From Nephromyces sp. MM_2019 (Eukaryota > Apicomplexa > Aconoidasida > Nephromycida): a DNA stretch of 64,000 nt. The number at the start of each line of letters is the position of its first letter. Within the stretch, counting starts at the first letter, position 1. The DNA lies in assembly GCA_015657535.1 (NCBI GenBank), contig JADHZB010002038.1, positions 83,337 to 147,336 of the forward strand, written 5' to 3'. The notes beneath the pieces are model-generated. The model saw only the letters and a list, made by a program, of their open reading frames with translations, did no database searches and had not been told where the DNA came from. Positions 1 through 13,000 of this stretch are shown in pieces. Both the position numbers and the translations under genes were made by a program.

Positions 1-484
1 GTAGCTGTGCGCGCATGTCACAGCTGTCAGGAAAACATTTCGGGGGTTTCCTCTCCCTTCGTACTATTCAGACTGCGCTGAAGGCAACGCTATTTCTTGT
101 TTACCGTAGCTAACAGCATTTGATGGCGGTACCTTGTGCTTTCACCGGCGTACGATTCTGGGAAAACTTAAGCAAGGGTTTCTTCGTACACCAAAACATA
201 CTCAAAGATGCTCACCGGTGCATTACTGGTTGTAAACTCTTGTAATGTTTGCATTTTACCTAGGTGAGCGCAGTTTTAAACCAGATTTCGCTTTCTCTGC
301 CGTCCTTTTATCCTGTTTTGTCGCCTTGCTTAGTTCGTTCGGTAATTCATTTCAATAAGGTTCTTTCTACACCCGGGCTCATCAATTCTGCCCTATCTGC
401 GTTCATAACGGGGACTGCCTCCCTTTTTTTGGGGAGAAAATTAGCGTGCTTGGCTGTAACCTGCGCTCTCCAGTCTTAAGTCCA
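1..484. other. Upstream region of the METTL18-like gene
   Basis: No independent gene is supported here. An ATG at 208 opens a short frame that ends at a good donor (GTGAGC at 263). It could join in phase to an acceptor TTAG at 441-444, which would give the methyltransferase a different N-terminus. This is inference only, because the family N-terminus is poorly conserved. Confidence 0.3.
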
Positions 485-2598
485 ATGTGCGGCTATAATC
501 CATCTATATGCTGCTGCACATGGTCACCTCACGGAACGCTTATCAAGCTTCCTGTGAATGGTGTAGTAGAGGTGAGAAGTCTGCTTCAAGACTGCCAACA
601 TGGCAAGCTGGAAGCAAGGGATCACAGTGGCGAAACAAAAGAAGGCATAGTGAGAAAGGAACGAGGGGTGACAACTTGTAGCGTACATAAATTCCTTTCA
701 GAGACACTAGGTAAACAAAATGAAGATTTCGTCAATACAGACGTGACTGTGCAAAGACCTTTAATACAGAGAATAGGACTCTCTAAGACCGACAATAATG
801 AAAAGGGATTAGTTGAAATATTTTCTCCTTCTCAGAAGATTACGAAAGAAACAGGCCTACATGGAGGCTTCTTACCTTGTAAGCGCCAAAAACAGGAGGA
901 CGAAGAAAAGGAAGATACAGGTTCTGCCACTGCTACGGGTGATATGAGGCTTGAGATCTGCAATTTGGTTAACGTTTCTAATGCGCCGGTGAGCTTTACA
1001 AGGAAGAATTCCTATTAATTACGCTTTTTTCTTGAAAGATTCCACGTTCACAGGCTTCTTCATGTCTTTTTCGCGGCCTTTACGCAACTATTGCTTTTGA
1101 AATGCGGTGCCATTCATTTTCGTTTCTAATTTGCTTCCCCCATGCTTAGCTCCTAAATCCCTGTGGAGCGTTTGGCAAATTTCTGAATAGAACTGGCGAA
1201 TACAGTAATTTCGTGTACTATATATTACCTCGGGAACCTCCGGCCCTCTTCACCCATTTTTTTCTTTTACGTCTACTTCTGCCTGCTCTTAGGTTTCACG
1301 AGGGCAATATGAAGGTGGAGGGCACATTTGGGAGGGTTGTTGGGACCTTATTCGAGAAGTGCAGAAGCTCAATTTTAATTGGAGGAACATGTGTGTCCTT
1401 GAACTTGGTAAGCTGTACGCGTAGTAGATGAAAAATGTATGCTTGAGATTGATGCATTTATAGATTTCTATCTCCAGAAAGTGCCTCTCCAAGCGATTCT
1501 CGCCTTTCTACCGCTGACGAAATAAGTAAACTACTTTCGCCACTTGTAGGCCATGCGACTAACCACATCTACTGCATGAAGTCTTTTTACAGTTGCATAT
1601 AAATGTCTAAAAACAATAGGTAGTCACGTGGGAACTCTAATTTGTATGCTGCAAGTTATGTTTTTAAAGGCTGCGGCGCTGGACTACCTGGGATAGTTGC
1701 TGTACTTCTAGGTGCTCATTCTGTAACATTTCAAGACTTGAACCATGAAGTGGTAAAAAGTGGCACTATGCCCAATGTCGTGCTCAATTTGATCAATCAT
1801 TGGTGGGGAGGTGGCAAAGCTACGAATAAACAAGAAGATATTTCGCTTTCTTGGAAAACTTTAGCGCACTCGGTAAACCTTCAATACTATGCCAGTGGTT
1901 TCACCCCTACTGTGGAGTACCTTGTGAAAGAAAATTACTTGTCATTACATGAAGGCGAGATACCGACTGCCGGTGATGCCAGAGGAATGAGTGAAGTAAG
2001 CGATGTGGCATCCATTTGCGAGTCTGAAAGAATTCACCAAGAAGTTCTTCTTGCTACCACACCTGAATCTGGAATCTCAGGAACATGCGAAAATACTTGT
2101 CAGTGCGTCTTTCTATCTGGATCATGGATACAGCTCTACAACGAACTAACAATCTCCCAATGGTTACCACCTTCCATCCGGAAAAGTACCGATAACAAGC
2201 CCACCCCTCCCACAAATAAAGCGTTTGATCTCATATTGTCATCTGAAACCCTGTACAGAGAGGAGAGTTACGAGACATTAGTGAATATTCTAATGAGTAT
2301 GCTCAGTCCTACCGGAAAGGCCATTTTTGCAACCAAGAGGTACTATTTTGGACTTGGTGGTGGCACTTTCAGATTTATGGATTACATAAATAAGGCTTCT
2401 GTTACTTCTGATAAAATCTACGAGGGGCCGGGGATGAGCATTGAAACAGCTTCAAGACTACCTTTTACACGAGATGCACCTGCTGGGAACTCTGGCTGTG
2501 ACTCTGGTACCCTCGTGGCTTCGATTTTATCAACCTTTAATGATGGGGGTAAATCGAATATTAGGGATGTCCTAGTCATTGAAAAGAAGCTAACTTAG
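485..2598 (+). CDS. METTL18/Hpm1-like protein-histidine methyltransferase
   Basis: Three-exon model: 485-988, 1293-1407, 1670-2598 (515 codons). Junctions are GTGAGC..TTAG in phase 0 and GTAAGC..AAAG in phase 1. The family transfers a methyl group from SAM to a histidine of ribosomal protein uL3. Exon 2 encodes the family box GQYEGGGHIWEGCWDL and runs into the SAM-binding loop LELGCGAGLPG (residues 204-214), which is formed only after splicing. FQDLNHEVV, MPNVVLNL, DLILSSETLY (about 393) and YYFGLGGG (about 431) follow in family order. The region between MPNVVLNL and CVFLSGSW is about 100 residues, roughly three times longer than in human METTL18. Residues 1-168 (exon 1) are polar and unlike any domain I know. 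ATG 485 is the first ATG in that frame, but an upstream exon is possible. Function is inferred from motifs. Confidence 0.85.
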
Positions 2599-5500
2599 CA
2601 ACAGCTGGTAACACGAACGCAATGGCGCATATTAGGCACTTAGTTGAAGCCTGCGAGGCAATATAATCCAGAAATTCCGCTGTAGCAGTTGCAATAAATC
2701 CCCTTGGCTTTAGTGCTTAATGCAAGTTTCGCAGAGCCAGTACTTTTTTTTTGTGTGTCGTAACCACCCTTTATTAAGCTGTGCGAAATTTTGTGCGTTC
2801 TATGTGAAGTTTCATAGATACCATTACTGCTGGAGGCCCTACACCTTCGGCCAGGGCGATACACAAACTAGGTACTAATGTTAAACAGCTAGGCAGTAGC
2901 TTCGCGCCTTTAGCTTCCCGTGCATCTTGACCATTTAATGCTGACATACTAATGTTGTGATTTTAGCATAAACTTTGCTGCAAGTGAGGACCACAAGATG
3001 ACTTTAAATACTGATAGTCATTGGCGCTACCACAACAGCATCTTAAACGACTCTAGGACCAGTGTATGGTTTGACTGCCTTAAATCGCACGAGCAATTTA
3101 ATCTATCCCTGCACTCGCACCCGACAAATGGTCGGTTTGCATGAAAGTTTTTAATTTAGGGGAATTAGCATACTGGTGCTACTGGTTCTCAAAGAAGTAT
3201 AGGTAACAAGTCCTTGACTGCAAATTTGGAACAGAGTGTACTATAAACTGGCTGAAAACTTTGAAGAAAAGATATACGAGTTAACATGATGAAAGTGCTA
3301 TTCTCACAGCGAGATTATCGCTCCTGAGGTTCCGAAAATGGTTTTTCATGTCCACAAAATATTCTCACTACGGCCCAACAGCCTATGCTAGGAGTTCTCA
3401 TACCACACCTTATCCCATTGCACCCTTCGACTGGTCACAAGGTTCGCCTTCGTAAGAGCATTTAGCCGATATACCAACTATCTCGATAGGACTTCGCTCG
3501 GCATCCTTGCAGAATTAAAGTTACTCGCTTGTTATAACGCTAAGCTGCTGTATTTTCTGGTGGCGCCACAATGACACTTTCATCGCGTATATGCCAGAAA
3601 ACTTTGCATATATAACTTTTACATGACGGATGTAGCGGAAGTTTTAGTTGGTATATCAGAGGAATCCTACGAGACTTATCTGAAAGCTGACTTACTAGTA
3701 TTCAACCCTTCTGGCGCGTCGAAAGTGTGCAAATAACAAATCGACCGCAGCTGCGGTATAAAGCACTGCTTTGAATCAGGAAAACGCATATATAAACAGC
3801 TCGATGCAGTTGAAAGATTGCTACACCGGAGAGAAAAGGAGAGAACTGGACGCCTAAAGCGTAGTACTTCCCGCCACAGGCTAAGGAAGTGCGCGGTTGT
3901 TAGAAATCTTTTTTTTTAATCGAACAGCCGATGGCTGCGGATACTACGCGACACAGAAGTTAACTTGGAAGTTATGCTAAAGGCCCGCAGTACGCATATT
4001 CGAAAATTACACCTCGAAAGTGTGCAGGGAAGGAAAAGTGCATTTCCCCGTTGTAAATTTTGTTGAGGTACTGGGCTTCTATTCAAGCGAAGTAGCGTAG
4101 TCTCGCAAACATTCCTATCGCAGGAACCAGATGTGGCGGCACTGCTGAAAATTGTCACAGAAAGGATAGCACCGGGAGAATGCTAATCTAAGCCAGCTCC
4201 TACTGTAATACCGTTCCCAGAATGAAGCGTAATAATCGTGTGCGATCCAAGCTTCGAATGAACAGTTTAATTCTACGTGACTTTCCATAGTATCGCTAAT
4301 GGCTTCCACTTTTCTGACATTGCCGCTTGTCCACAATATCCCAGACACGAGCCTTATCACAACCCGATGCTTGCTTTATCCGTGAAATCATCAGTATATT
4401 CTCGACTATCCGCACAAGGTGCCACTGCACTGAAACTTGCGACGATCTTACTCAGGCAGTCGCCCAGCAAATAATGGCAAAGTACGCAGTTCTCACTATA
4501 CGCCCTGCACGCGATTCATGTATCCCCAGTATGACCTAGAGACTGAACCCTCTCAGCTGATGGCTTGCTACTATAACTTGCTTATCATTACGCCCTAGAA
4601 TCTTATCAGACCTGCCAGCTCCCACATAAATTACAAGTAATCCGCGCTAAAGTTATCGCAAAGTTGTCACACTAAACATCATAACAAAGATGAGAAGCAT
4701 GCCATATCAACAACCCCCGCCTACCCAAAAAAAGAGACCTACGACGATGGCATCACAAGGATAGGATCCATCTAAACGTCCCAGGTATGCTTCTTGATTC
4801 CAGTGGTAACCATAAAGTGAGGCTCAAAAGTGTCCTATGCTACTTCACAAGTGAATTATCTGGCTCGCTGCCGCTCAAAACATAATACATTGTCAAGATT
4901 CAAACTTACCTACAAACACACGAGCTTCTTGCTGCTCGCCTAGGAGGGCTACCTTGTCTCTATCGCATAAGACTTACCATCCATAACACAGCTTTCCCAT
5001 GTTAAAAATGCAAAGCCAGCACAAAATGACTTCCAGTTCATCAGAGCGTATCATGTAACAATCGTACGAAAACATGCCAACATTGCGGCGCTTCAGAAGG
5101 AATTATAACTACGCTGGTTTTCCTCATCATATTAGGGAACATCAATAATGAATAAAACTCTTAACTTCATCTAGCGTGCTACCGTCGACAATTGTGCTTA
5201 AACTATGTATATATTTACCTAGCGCACATAAAATCTATGGATTTCCGGAAGGGCTGCCTAAAGTTGATACGACCATCTCCGCAAGCAAGGCTAACAACCG
5301 TAAACGCCTTTTCGATAAATTATGCTGCTCGTACACTACTTCAAAGACTATTAAAACCTCAAGCTTTTTTGCAGTGTAACAGAAAATATGGCCACTGCAA
5401 AAACTCATTTTCCATATATAAACTTAAATACTATAACCTTCATTGTTTCTATCTCCTAATTTTATTTGCGCTCCATCACGTTATCTGGCTACTCTTCACT

Positions 5501-6458
5501 TATCTTAAAGTAAAACTACGGTACATAGCCACGCCCCACTATTTTCGTGCCAGCACATAACTTAAACATTGCTACTGGCAGTGTAGGAGAAATGGTGCTT
5601 CAGTTTGGTAGTATAATCAGATGCTTTTGCGAGCGCATCTACGCATAGCAATGTTAACCCTACGATATAAATCAAGAAAAATATTATCACTGGATATGAA
5701 CTATACCCACAGGCTCACATTATCCACAAAAATTAGCACAAAGACACATCTAACTTTAAGCATCCAATAAGTGGCCTTGATATGTATGTACCACATAAAT
5801 ATTTAACAGGAAACTTCCTGGTTCAAACATCACGAAACAAAAATAGCAAAGCATATAAGCCCATAACCGTGGGTTCCAAGTGTGGACATAGGAGCACAAG
5901 AACATAAGCAACAACCCCAAGCCCTGAGCTGAAATTAAACCACCAGCCTGAGAATGCCTTTCATAAAATAGAATGTACAACCAAAAGCAGTTAAACAGAC
6001 ACGTGGAATCAGGATACATGTCAGATAAACGCTGAAGAAATTAATGCACCTTTATTCCGCTGATCAAAGACTAATCAAAGTGAAGCCAGGATCTCCTCAC
6101 AAGGCACACAATTTTCATCGACAGCAGATGCAAGCCAAACTACAACACAAAAAAATTGGTGCATACATTCATATTATCCTAGGTATGAGCGCCCAAATGG
6201 TCCTCGTGAAAACAACCAACGAATATAATTGAATCCGTTACAGCATACCTACTATGGATTTATGGCGGTACTCAACATCCTACTCCACCGGGAGAATATA
6301 CCAAGAAAAGGTAAAAGAGTAACACAAAATCATGCCTGCAATTTCTCCCAGATTACACTTTAACCAGCTATCAACAGGGATACCTAGGATACTGATGAGA
6401 GCATTTTGATGCTACCAAGCATTCGTGACAGCGACCCATACAGACTAGAGCCCTGTAG
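2599..6458. other. Convergent intergenic region, no supported gene
   Basis: This 3.9 kb lies between the convergent methyltransferase and clathrin light chain genes. It holds only short random-looking frames (under about 120 codons) with no family motif, no convincing splice continuity and no tRNA-like T-arm. Both 3' UTRs must lie here. Confidence 0.5.
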
Positions 6459-7488
6459 CTACTCTTCCTCGTCTAAAACTTTTTTGTTACCAGTAGACAA
6501 GGAAGAAATAACTTGCAGCATCCTCGACACCTCGAAGTGCTGGTTCTTGCTAGTATCGTGAGATCTCAACAGGGAAGCTACAGAGCTCCAACTATGCCTT
6601 TCTGACATAGCTTCTATACCGTTATGTTTCACAGCAGAATTTACTGCTTCATTCTCCCTAAGAGAAGCTGCCTGAATCATCTCTTTCCTATCCTTCTTCC
6701 ACTTCACAAAATCCTCCTGGGCTTGGGCACGAAGCATGTTCACCGTCTCCATCTCCTTCTGACGTTTTCCTTGCAGCTCTTGGTCGTGCTTTGCCTCCCA
6801 TGCTTTGTATGTCGCATATGGGCCAGGGCTGGCACTAGCAGCGGCAGAAAGTTCCAGACCGTTTTTAACAACTGCTGCAGAAGCATCCATAGTTGGAACA
6901 TTACTACCTCCTTGGAGGAAACCTGCTCCTGTGATAACCTCATCAGTGCTCGCTTCAGAGATCAAGGGAAAACCGTTGTCATAAATACTAAATTTATCAC
7001 CATCCAGAACAGGTGAAGATGCTAATGAAGGATATGATTCCTTCCCGAGTTTCCAACGGTTACTTTCTTCTTCTTCCATTAATCCGCCGATTCCATCACC
7101 TGCAAAATCAACGTTAAACAGCTGCGGGCTTGGTGCATCCTGCGGTGAAACCTCACTATAGAAAATAGAATCCCCTGCAGAGCCTGAAAGGAAATGTGTG
7201 TTGCCTAGGTATTCTTGCATGAAAGAAATAAATACGACGCTATTGAAGCCATACCCTCTGTTGTCATATGAGTATACAAATTAAAACAAAAAAGCAAATG
7301 AATACACTCACAGAGTGTTTCTCCTCACCTTCAGCTTGATTGAACTCATCTTTTATGCCATTGGAGTCACCGTTCATCTCAGTAAGGTTAAAAATATCCG
7401 CATCAACATGGGAATCCAAAATTCCAGAGCTATCCTTATTAATCATCGGCATCATTGTAGTTGAAAAATCGAAACTTCCAACGTCCAT
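6459..7488 (-). CDS. Clathrin light chain
   Basis: Two exons on the minus strand: 7488-7329 and 7183-6459, 294 residues. The donor is GTGAGG after a phase-1 codon, and the preferred acceptor is TTTCCTTTCAG. Other phase-compatible acceptors lie at 7205 and 7214 and would only lengthen a variable segment. The N-terminal half is acidic and unstructured (MDVGSFDFSTTMMP at the start). The C-terminal half has the charged helical segment that would pack on the heavy chain hub, from YKAWEAKHDQELQGKRQKEM to FVKWKKDRKEMIQ. The protein ends with the family's terminal block SWSSVASLLRS and FEVSRMLQVISSL. Clathrin light chains regulate triskelion assembly on coated vesicles. Apicomplexan light chains are divergent, so the name rests on architecture and the terminal W..V..L / SRM..V motifs rather than on high identity. 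ATG 7488 opens the exon. Confidence 0.78.
7184..7328 (-). other. Intron of the clathrin light chain gene
   Basis: This 145-nt intron joins a phase-1 donor (GAA G|GTGAGG) to CTTTCAG|GC. A second donor (GTGAGT at 7311) is stronger by consensus but leaves phase 0, which matches none of the acceptors before the second exon, so I rejected it. Confidence 0.6.
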
Positions 7489-9530
7489 CTTTCCTGCATA
7501 AATATGCGAAGATTACAAATTATAATTGGAACAGTGAGTGAGCTCAACCTGCAGTGACACAGTGGAGAGTATACCAGAAAACCAGTGTCCAAGCCTAAGA
7601 AAATGGTAAAAATCCAGCGAACTACTTTGATAATACATATATACAACAGTACTTACCAACTTCATTTTTATGACGAACATTTAACCATTAGACGGCTAAA
7701 AAAATCTAGAGGGGTTGTTCAACGAAGAATAGAGTACGGTATAGCAGCACTAAGCGAGGACGCAAGTAAAACCTTCGTTAAATTAAATACGCATCAAGCA
7801 GTAAGACTTGAGTTTATACCAGTTTCAAAAGAAAACACCGATGGTAAAGAATTAAAGTGTAAATTTAAATCCAGCCCGTCATAGACTGGATGGGGCACAA
7901 TGCAATATACTGAAAATAAAAACACTCCTCAGCTACTCGAAAACACCATCTCAAGTAATATATACATTAAAGATACCTTGAGACGCACGTGAGCTTGAGA
8001 AGCAACAATGAGTCACAAAGCCTACCGACAGGATTCAATATACTCTTTCAAAAAAACAAGCGAGCACCACTCTCTCGAATGCTTAATCAGGTACAAGCGC
8101 GCTAACAGGGATTTGTTCGCATGGCATGAAGGCACATGTAATGAAGCGAAAAGAAGAAAAAAGTCTTAACATATGATTTTCCTGGGGCAAACTACACGTT
8201 TCTAAAAAATCTTAATAAGAAAATCTATAAACGTAATACCAGCGATGTCATCTCAAAAAGCTTCTTTCCTAGGAAAACCACATAATAATCGCTGTATCGG
8301 CTGTAAAACATATGGTACAGCACTTCCATGAACAATGATCAAAGATACAGCACTGATGCAGTATAATCAAACAACACCACTAAATGCATCAAGAGCTGCC
8401 AATTTTCAAAAAATTTCTATAAAAAAAACCAACTTCAGATGAGATCAGCCATAAAGGTACACTATAATTCAATGAATCAATACATACGTTTTGAATGAAA
8501 AGCCTTACAAGCGCGGATGAAATAGCTATTTTACCGCCATAATCTATGGTACAGTACAACGCATATTACACTGAAGATGACACACTTTGGCGCTTTCAAT
8601 AAATACGCCATTCCATGAACTACGCTGCCCCAGGTAATTAGCGAGAACGCCATTAAGGCTCAGCTCAGCAACAAAACATCTCAATACCGGAACTAACTTA
8701 TGAAATGAGCACAACTACAAAATGAGTACAGATCTAGATAGAGTAAGCATAGTGAACCAAACAGATTATGGCAAAGGAAGCTAAAATACCGCCAGACGCT
8801 GAATCGTGAAAAAATCAAAAACTTGACGCAGAAATTACAGAAAACATGAAGAGCCAAGAAAAATTATTACAAAGTGTACAGGGCATTCATACAGTCATCA
8901 AACGGAAAAAAATAAAAGCCTTCATTAAGCTCCAGTATGCTACCCAGCATATACGCTTAAGTAGAGCACACAACCCTACAAAGTCAAAAACTATTTTCTG
9001 CAAAAGTCAATAAGCAGTGATACACAATTCGCAAATAAAACGAGCCTGAAGTACAAGCACTAAACAAAAAAACAACAAAAACAAACCTCCCTTATAAAAC
9101 TTAGCACATTGGCGTACAAAAAGTGAAAGTATAAGAACGGTTGTAGGAGCGAAAAAAATCCATACAAAAGTTGATGCCAAACTATATAAAGCTGTCATGT
9201 ACAGCCTGAGAGCACACAAAGGTTTACAATAACAGTGCATAGCTCTGAATTTTTTTCCCCCCACTATTGAGAATGGGTTCTAACTCATAATATAAAGAAT
9301 AAAATGTCAGATTTATTTTCCCTTATTTGGTAAGCTGTGTAATTGCAACAAAAAGACCAACTCCCGAAATTAAAGTTGAGACATGCCACATGCTCATTGT
9401 GCATATACTGACTACATATATTCACAGCACATGTTCACATTAGATGGGATACCAACAAAGGAAAATGCACAGTTTGAAACAAGCAGAAGCATTATAAGCA
9501 AATCTTATCCACAAATTTAAAGCACTTGTT
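7489..9530. other. AT-rich intergenic region
   Basis: Upstream of the clathrin light chain gene. A frame at 7603-7884 (+) has an ordinary amino-acid mix (for example GVVQRRIEYGIAALSED), but it has no recognisable family and no supporting splice context, so it is not called. The rest is A-rich with no coding signal visible. Confidence 0.4.
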
Positions 9531-9531
9531 T

Positions 9532-9697
9532 CTATGTGAACTTTCTTTTCTTTCTTCTATCTTCAAGAAAATTTCGCGTAGCAGCAGCTTGAAGATATCG
9601 CTAAAGTGACGAGACTACCAGTTTCCCAGCGCTGGCAGATTACCATACCCGTTGGTAAGACAATAGAGCTATCACCTGGGACAAGGTTGTTTGAACG
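9532..9697 (-). other. Candidate terminal exons of an unidentified gene
   Basis: Two possible short exons on the minus strand. The first starts after TTTTGCTTTCAG at 9697 and ends at 9676 (donor GTGATA) or 9649 (donor GTATGG). The last runs 9600-9532 after CACTTTAG and reads RYLQAAATRNFLEDRRKKRK to a stop. Either donor keeps the frame, with introns of 75 or 48 nt. The basic tail looks protein-like, but I recognise no family. A further minus-strand frame near 10080-10050 (MALARDAVIEG) could belong to the same gene. This is weak evidence. Confidence 0.22.
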
Positions 9698-10099
9698 CTG
9701 AAAGCAAAAGTAACCTTTGAGCAGGCAAAATGAACACCCAGTGTTGTATGCATAATGGTGGTTTATATACGGAGTAATCATCGCACAGATAGGTAAACAA
9801 TAGCTAAAACTATATTTTTCCAAAAACATATAAAATGCGCTGTAATTCTCACGTGGAGAAGAGCCTACCTTACAGCGATATCAACCATACTTTACAAAAA
9901 AATCCTCAAGATACTTCGCATGTAGGTCTCACTATCAACCGACAGATGAAGCAGCGAATGACACAAACATTAAAAAGGAAAAAACTAATCAAATTAAGCT
10001 TCCTTCTATAATGGAGATACTAGGGGCCAAAGGATACAAAAGCAGCCTTCGATCACAGCATCCCTGGCTAAAGCCATCTCTACCCATTGTACTCTATTA

Positions 10100-13000
10100 C
10101 TATAACAGCCATACAAAGAGAATCGGATTATCTTTGTCTATATATCACACACAGCAGGGCGAGTAATTCACAAACTTCAGCAAAATTTTTTTGCCCGCAT
10201 GTAATTCCAAAATGGTAAAAGAGATTGGTAAAACTCTCTAGTACTGCAACGCTATACTATAGCCGCAGCTCCAGAAAATGCAAATTTACAAAAAACATAA
10301 GCGACTCTTTCAATAACACAAGAGCACCTTGTATAAAGATCTGCCCCAACAATACTCCCTAAGCAAACTTCCTAAAGAACTCAAGGAATGCAACGTCTGT
10401 ATCGGTCCATCCATCTAAGTAAAGCGCTTAACACCCTTTCGAAGACCATGACCCCCACGACAGAAGAATAACAAATCAGTAACGAAGTAGATATTCCGGT
10501 AGTGAAATTCTGGATTATAGAACACCTCAATAACCCAGGCTCGTAAAATTCCCCAAAATTGCGCATCATCTCCTCTGATAAAATAAGTGAAGGCCGTAAC
10601 AGAGCCCACATAGCGTGCTACACCTAACATGGAGTCGGTTACATACAAAAATTGAACTTCACATTACATTATTCCTTTCAGAGAGAGGAAAAAAAAGAGC
10701 GGGGAAAAAAACATTTAATAGCCCCAAAAATACAAATACACCAAGTTTCTGACACATTTTACCTCCAAAATCATACAGACTACCAGCAAAACGGTTTGGT
10801 ATCACTTCCCACCATTAAACAAAAATTGCAAAGCACGAGTACCGCGTTTGCGCTTCTATCTTATGCCACTAAGCTTGTACCTATACCGTTCACGGGTACT
10901 ATCAAAGAAAACTAACTTGAAGCAAAGAATTTCGTTACAGTCTGTCGCACACTTCGGGAGAATGGTGAAACACATAAAAAGCGAAACGATAGCTCCACGA
11001 GTATATGCACTAGCAACACCTCATCACCATGCCAATATGGAGCTTCGTTCTGTAAACACAAAACTCCCACCAGATTGCAGACGTAGTTGGGACCTCACGA
11101 TGTGGAACAATTACGTGCGTGGAAAAGCCATGCAATTTTGCAGGTGTAGTGGCATGGTGCGAAAACACAGAATTAGCAGCACTACTTACATCAGAATTTA
11201 TTCTACCGGCGGGAAAATTGTCGACAGCCGGTTGGTAGGGTGGTAAGTGTACTTTCGCGTCGGCTGGAAACATATAAAGTAGGCCAACCGAACGCTGGCG
11301 TCAGTTCGGTTGCGCTTGTCCACGGACAACATGGCATTCCATTTTATATGTACCCCGGGTTGTGATGATCCTGTAATATTGCAGGGGCCAGCGTATCCTA
11401 GCGGCGGGGCATGTGTGCCACCTGATGAAAGCTCCGGAATGTTGACGCGGTCTCACGGCAGCAGTACACAAAAGGCTTAACATGTATGCTACTTAAATTT
11501 TGTACACGCTTATGTGATTTCCATGATACATTGCCTACTAAAAAGCGGCTGAGTGATCTGACGCTCAGCTTGTCGGCGCGCCTTCCGGACTTTCCTTGGC
11601 TATGTCGTGATTAATCAGGATTGCTCTCAGGTAGTACTGCTGGGATGGTTTGTCTTCGTTCACATTTGTGAACTGGGAATACAAACTAATTTCAAAACGG
11701 AATCTCATGTAATCTAGAAGTTGTAAATGCTACCCTAACTGCTGCGGCGGGCTGGCTTTCCCAGTTAAATACAGGATATACGTACGCATGAACGCTTGTT
11801 GCACACGAAAACCGTACAAAGTTCTGTTTCACCCGCTTTTTGCCTGATTAGAGAGGTAAAGGTTGCTGGTTGAAAAAGATTACCAACATTTATTAGTACA
11901 GCTATAGATTTTGCCAAGTCATGCTAAAACTTTGTGCCATTGTAGCAAAGTGCTGATATTGCATGCTAATATTACGGTGTTACAAATTTTTCGGCAAAAA
12001 CCGACGCGTCTGTTATCCTACCTTTTCGATAGCAAAACAAGACCCGGCTAGCTATTCCTTTGCTCAGCACGCAAGTGGTGATAAGCGTCTGCCCTTCTGT
12101 CCATCTGGAGTATACAAAAGCACAGGCACACGCCCGTGTACATCTCTAGAACTCCAGGTTTATATAGATATGCCCACTGCGCCTCCTAGTGGGCATACAC
12201 CTCGTTAGGTTGTACATCTACCACCTGAAGCCCACAGTGACTTAAGATATCAGTTCTTAACCAATTCGGCTAGCTTTAATCCCAGTTTTACTTTTTTTTC
12301 CGCGGTGGTTCCTGGAGGAGCTAAGTTGGAGGGAAAGCAAGCGCTCGTACAGAAGTATCTATATATTAAAGTGAATTATTGTGGCTTTTCATTTTGTATC
12401 GTGTGATAGGCAGCGAGTTGCTATTTTGTACGGAGTGGCTAAAAGAGGGCAAATATAACACATTCTCTAGTAACGCTTCGCGATGAGATAAAAATGTCAT
12501 AGGAATGGGTGACAAATATAAATCGTTTCGCCGGCGCAAAAGCATGCGCATTGACCTTATACGAATGGGCAGGTTGATGATTGGAAGAGGTACCCCCGTT
12601 GCATAATAGTATCATGGATGTAAGAGCGTATCGTGAAGAAAGCTGCGATGCTATTTTCCAAGCTCCCGGCCGCACTCGGGGGGAGCCAGAGCAACCGGGG
12701 GAAACTTTTAGAGCTGGTACTGTGCGTAGATTAGGAGTTAGATCTAAGTATGGCATTCCTTCAGCTTGCAGTAGATCTAAATGCTTTAAGCCATTCATAC
12801 TTGTTCCGCTAAGGGAATTAAAGCTCTAGTTATTTAGGCACCTCAACTGAACACCCTCTCTCCTATTGGACTGCACTCGATGGGACTACAGTGAGGCCTG
12901 GGGGAGAAACTAGAGTAACTGGAGATCATACGCGTGGGAAAATAGTAAGACCTGATTATACTCTAGACGGGCGTACAGATAGCCTGGTATAGTGTCTAGG

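Noticed and set aside
9563..9829. LVPGD-containing frame resembling P-type ATPase actuator sequence
   Set aside because: Only five residues agree and the surrounding sequence has no ATPase feature; the splice sites favour another frame.
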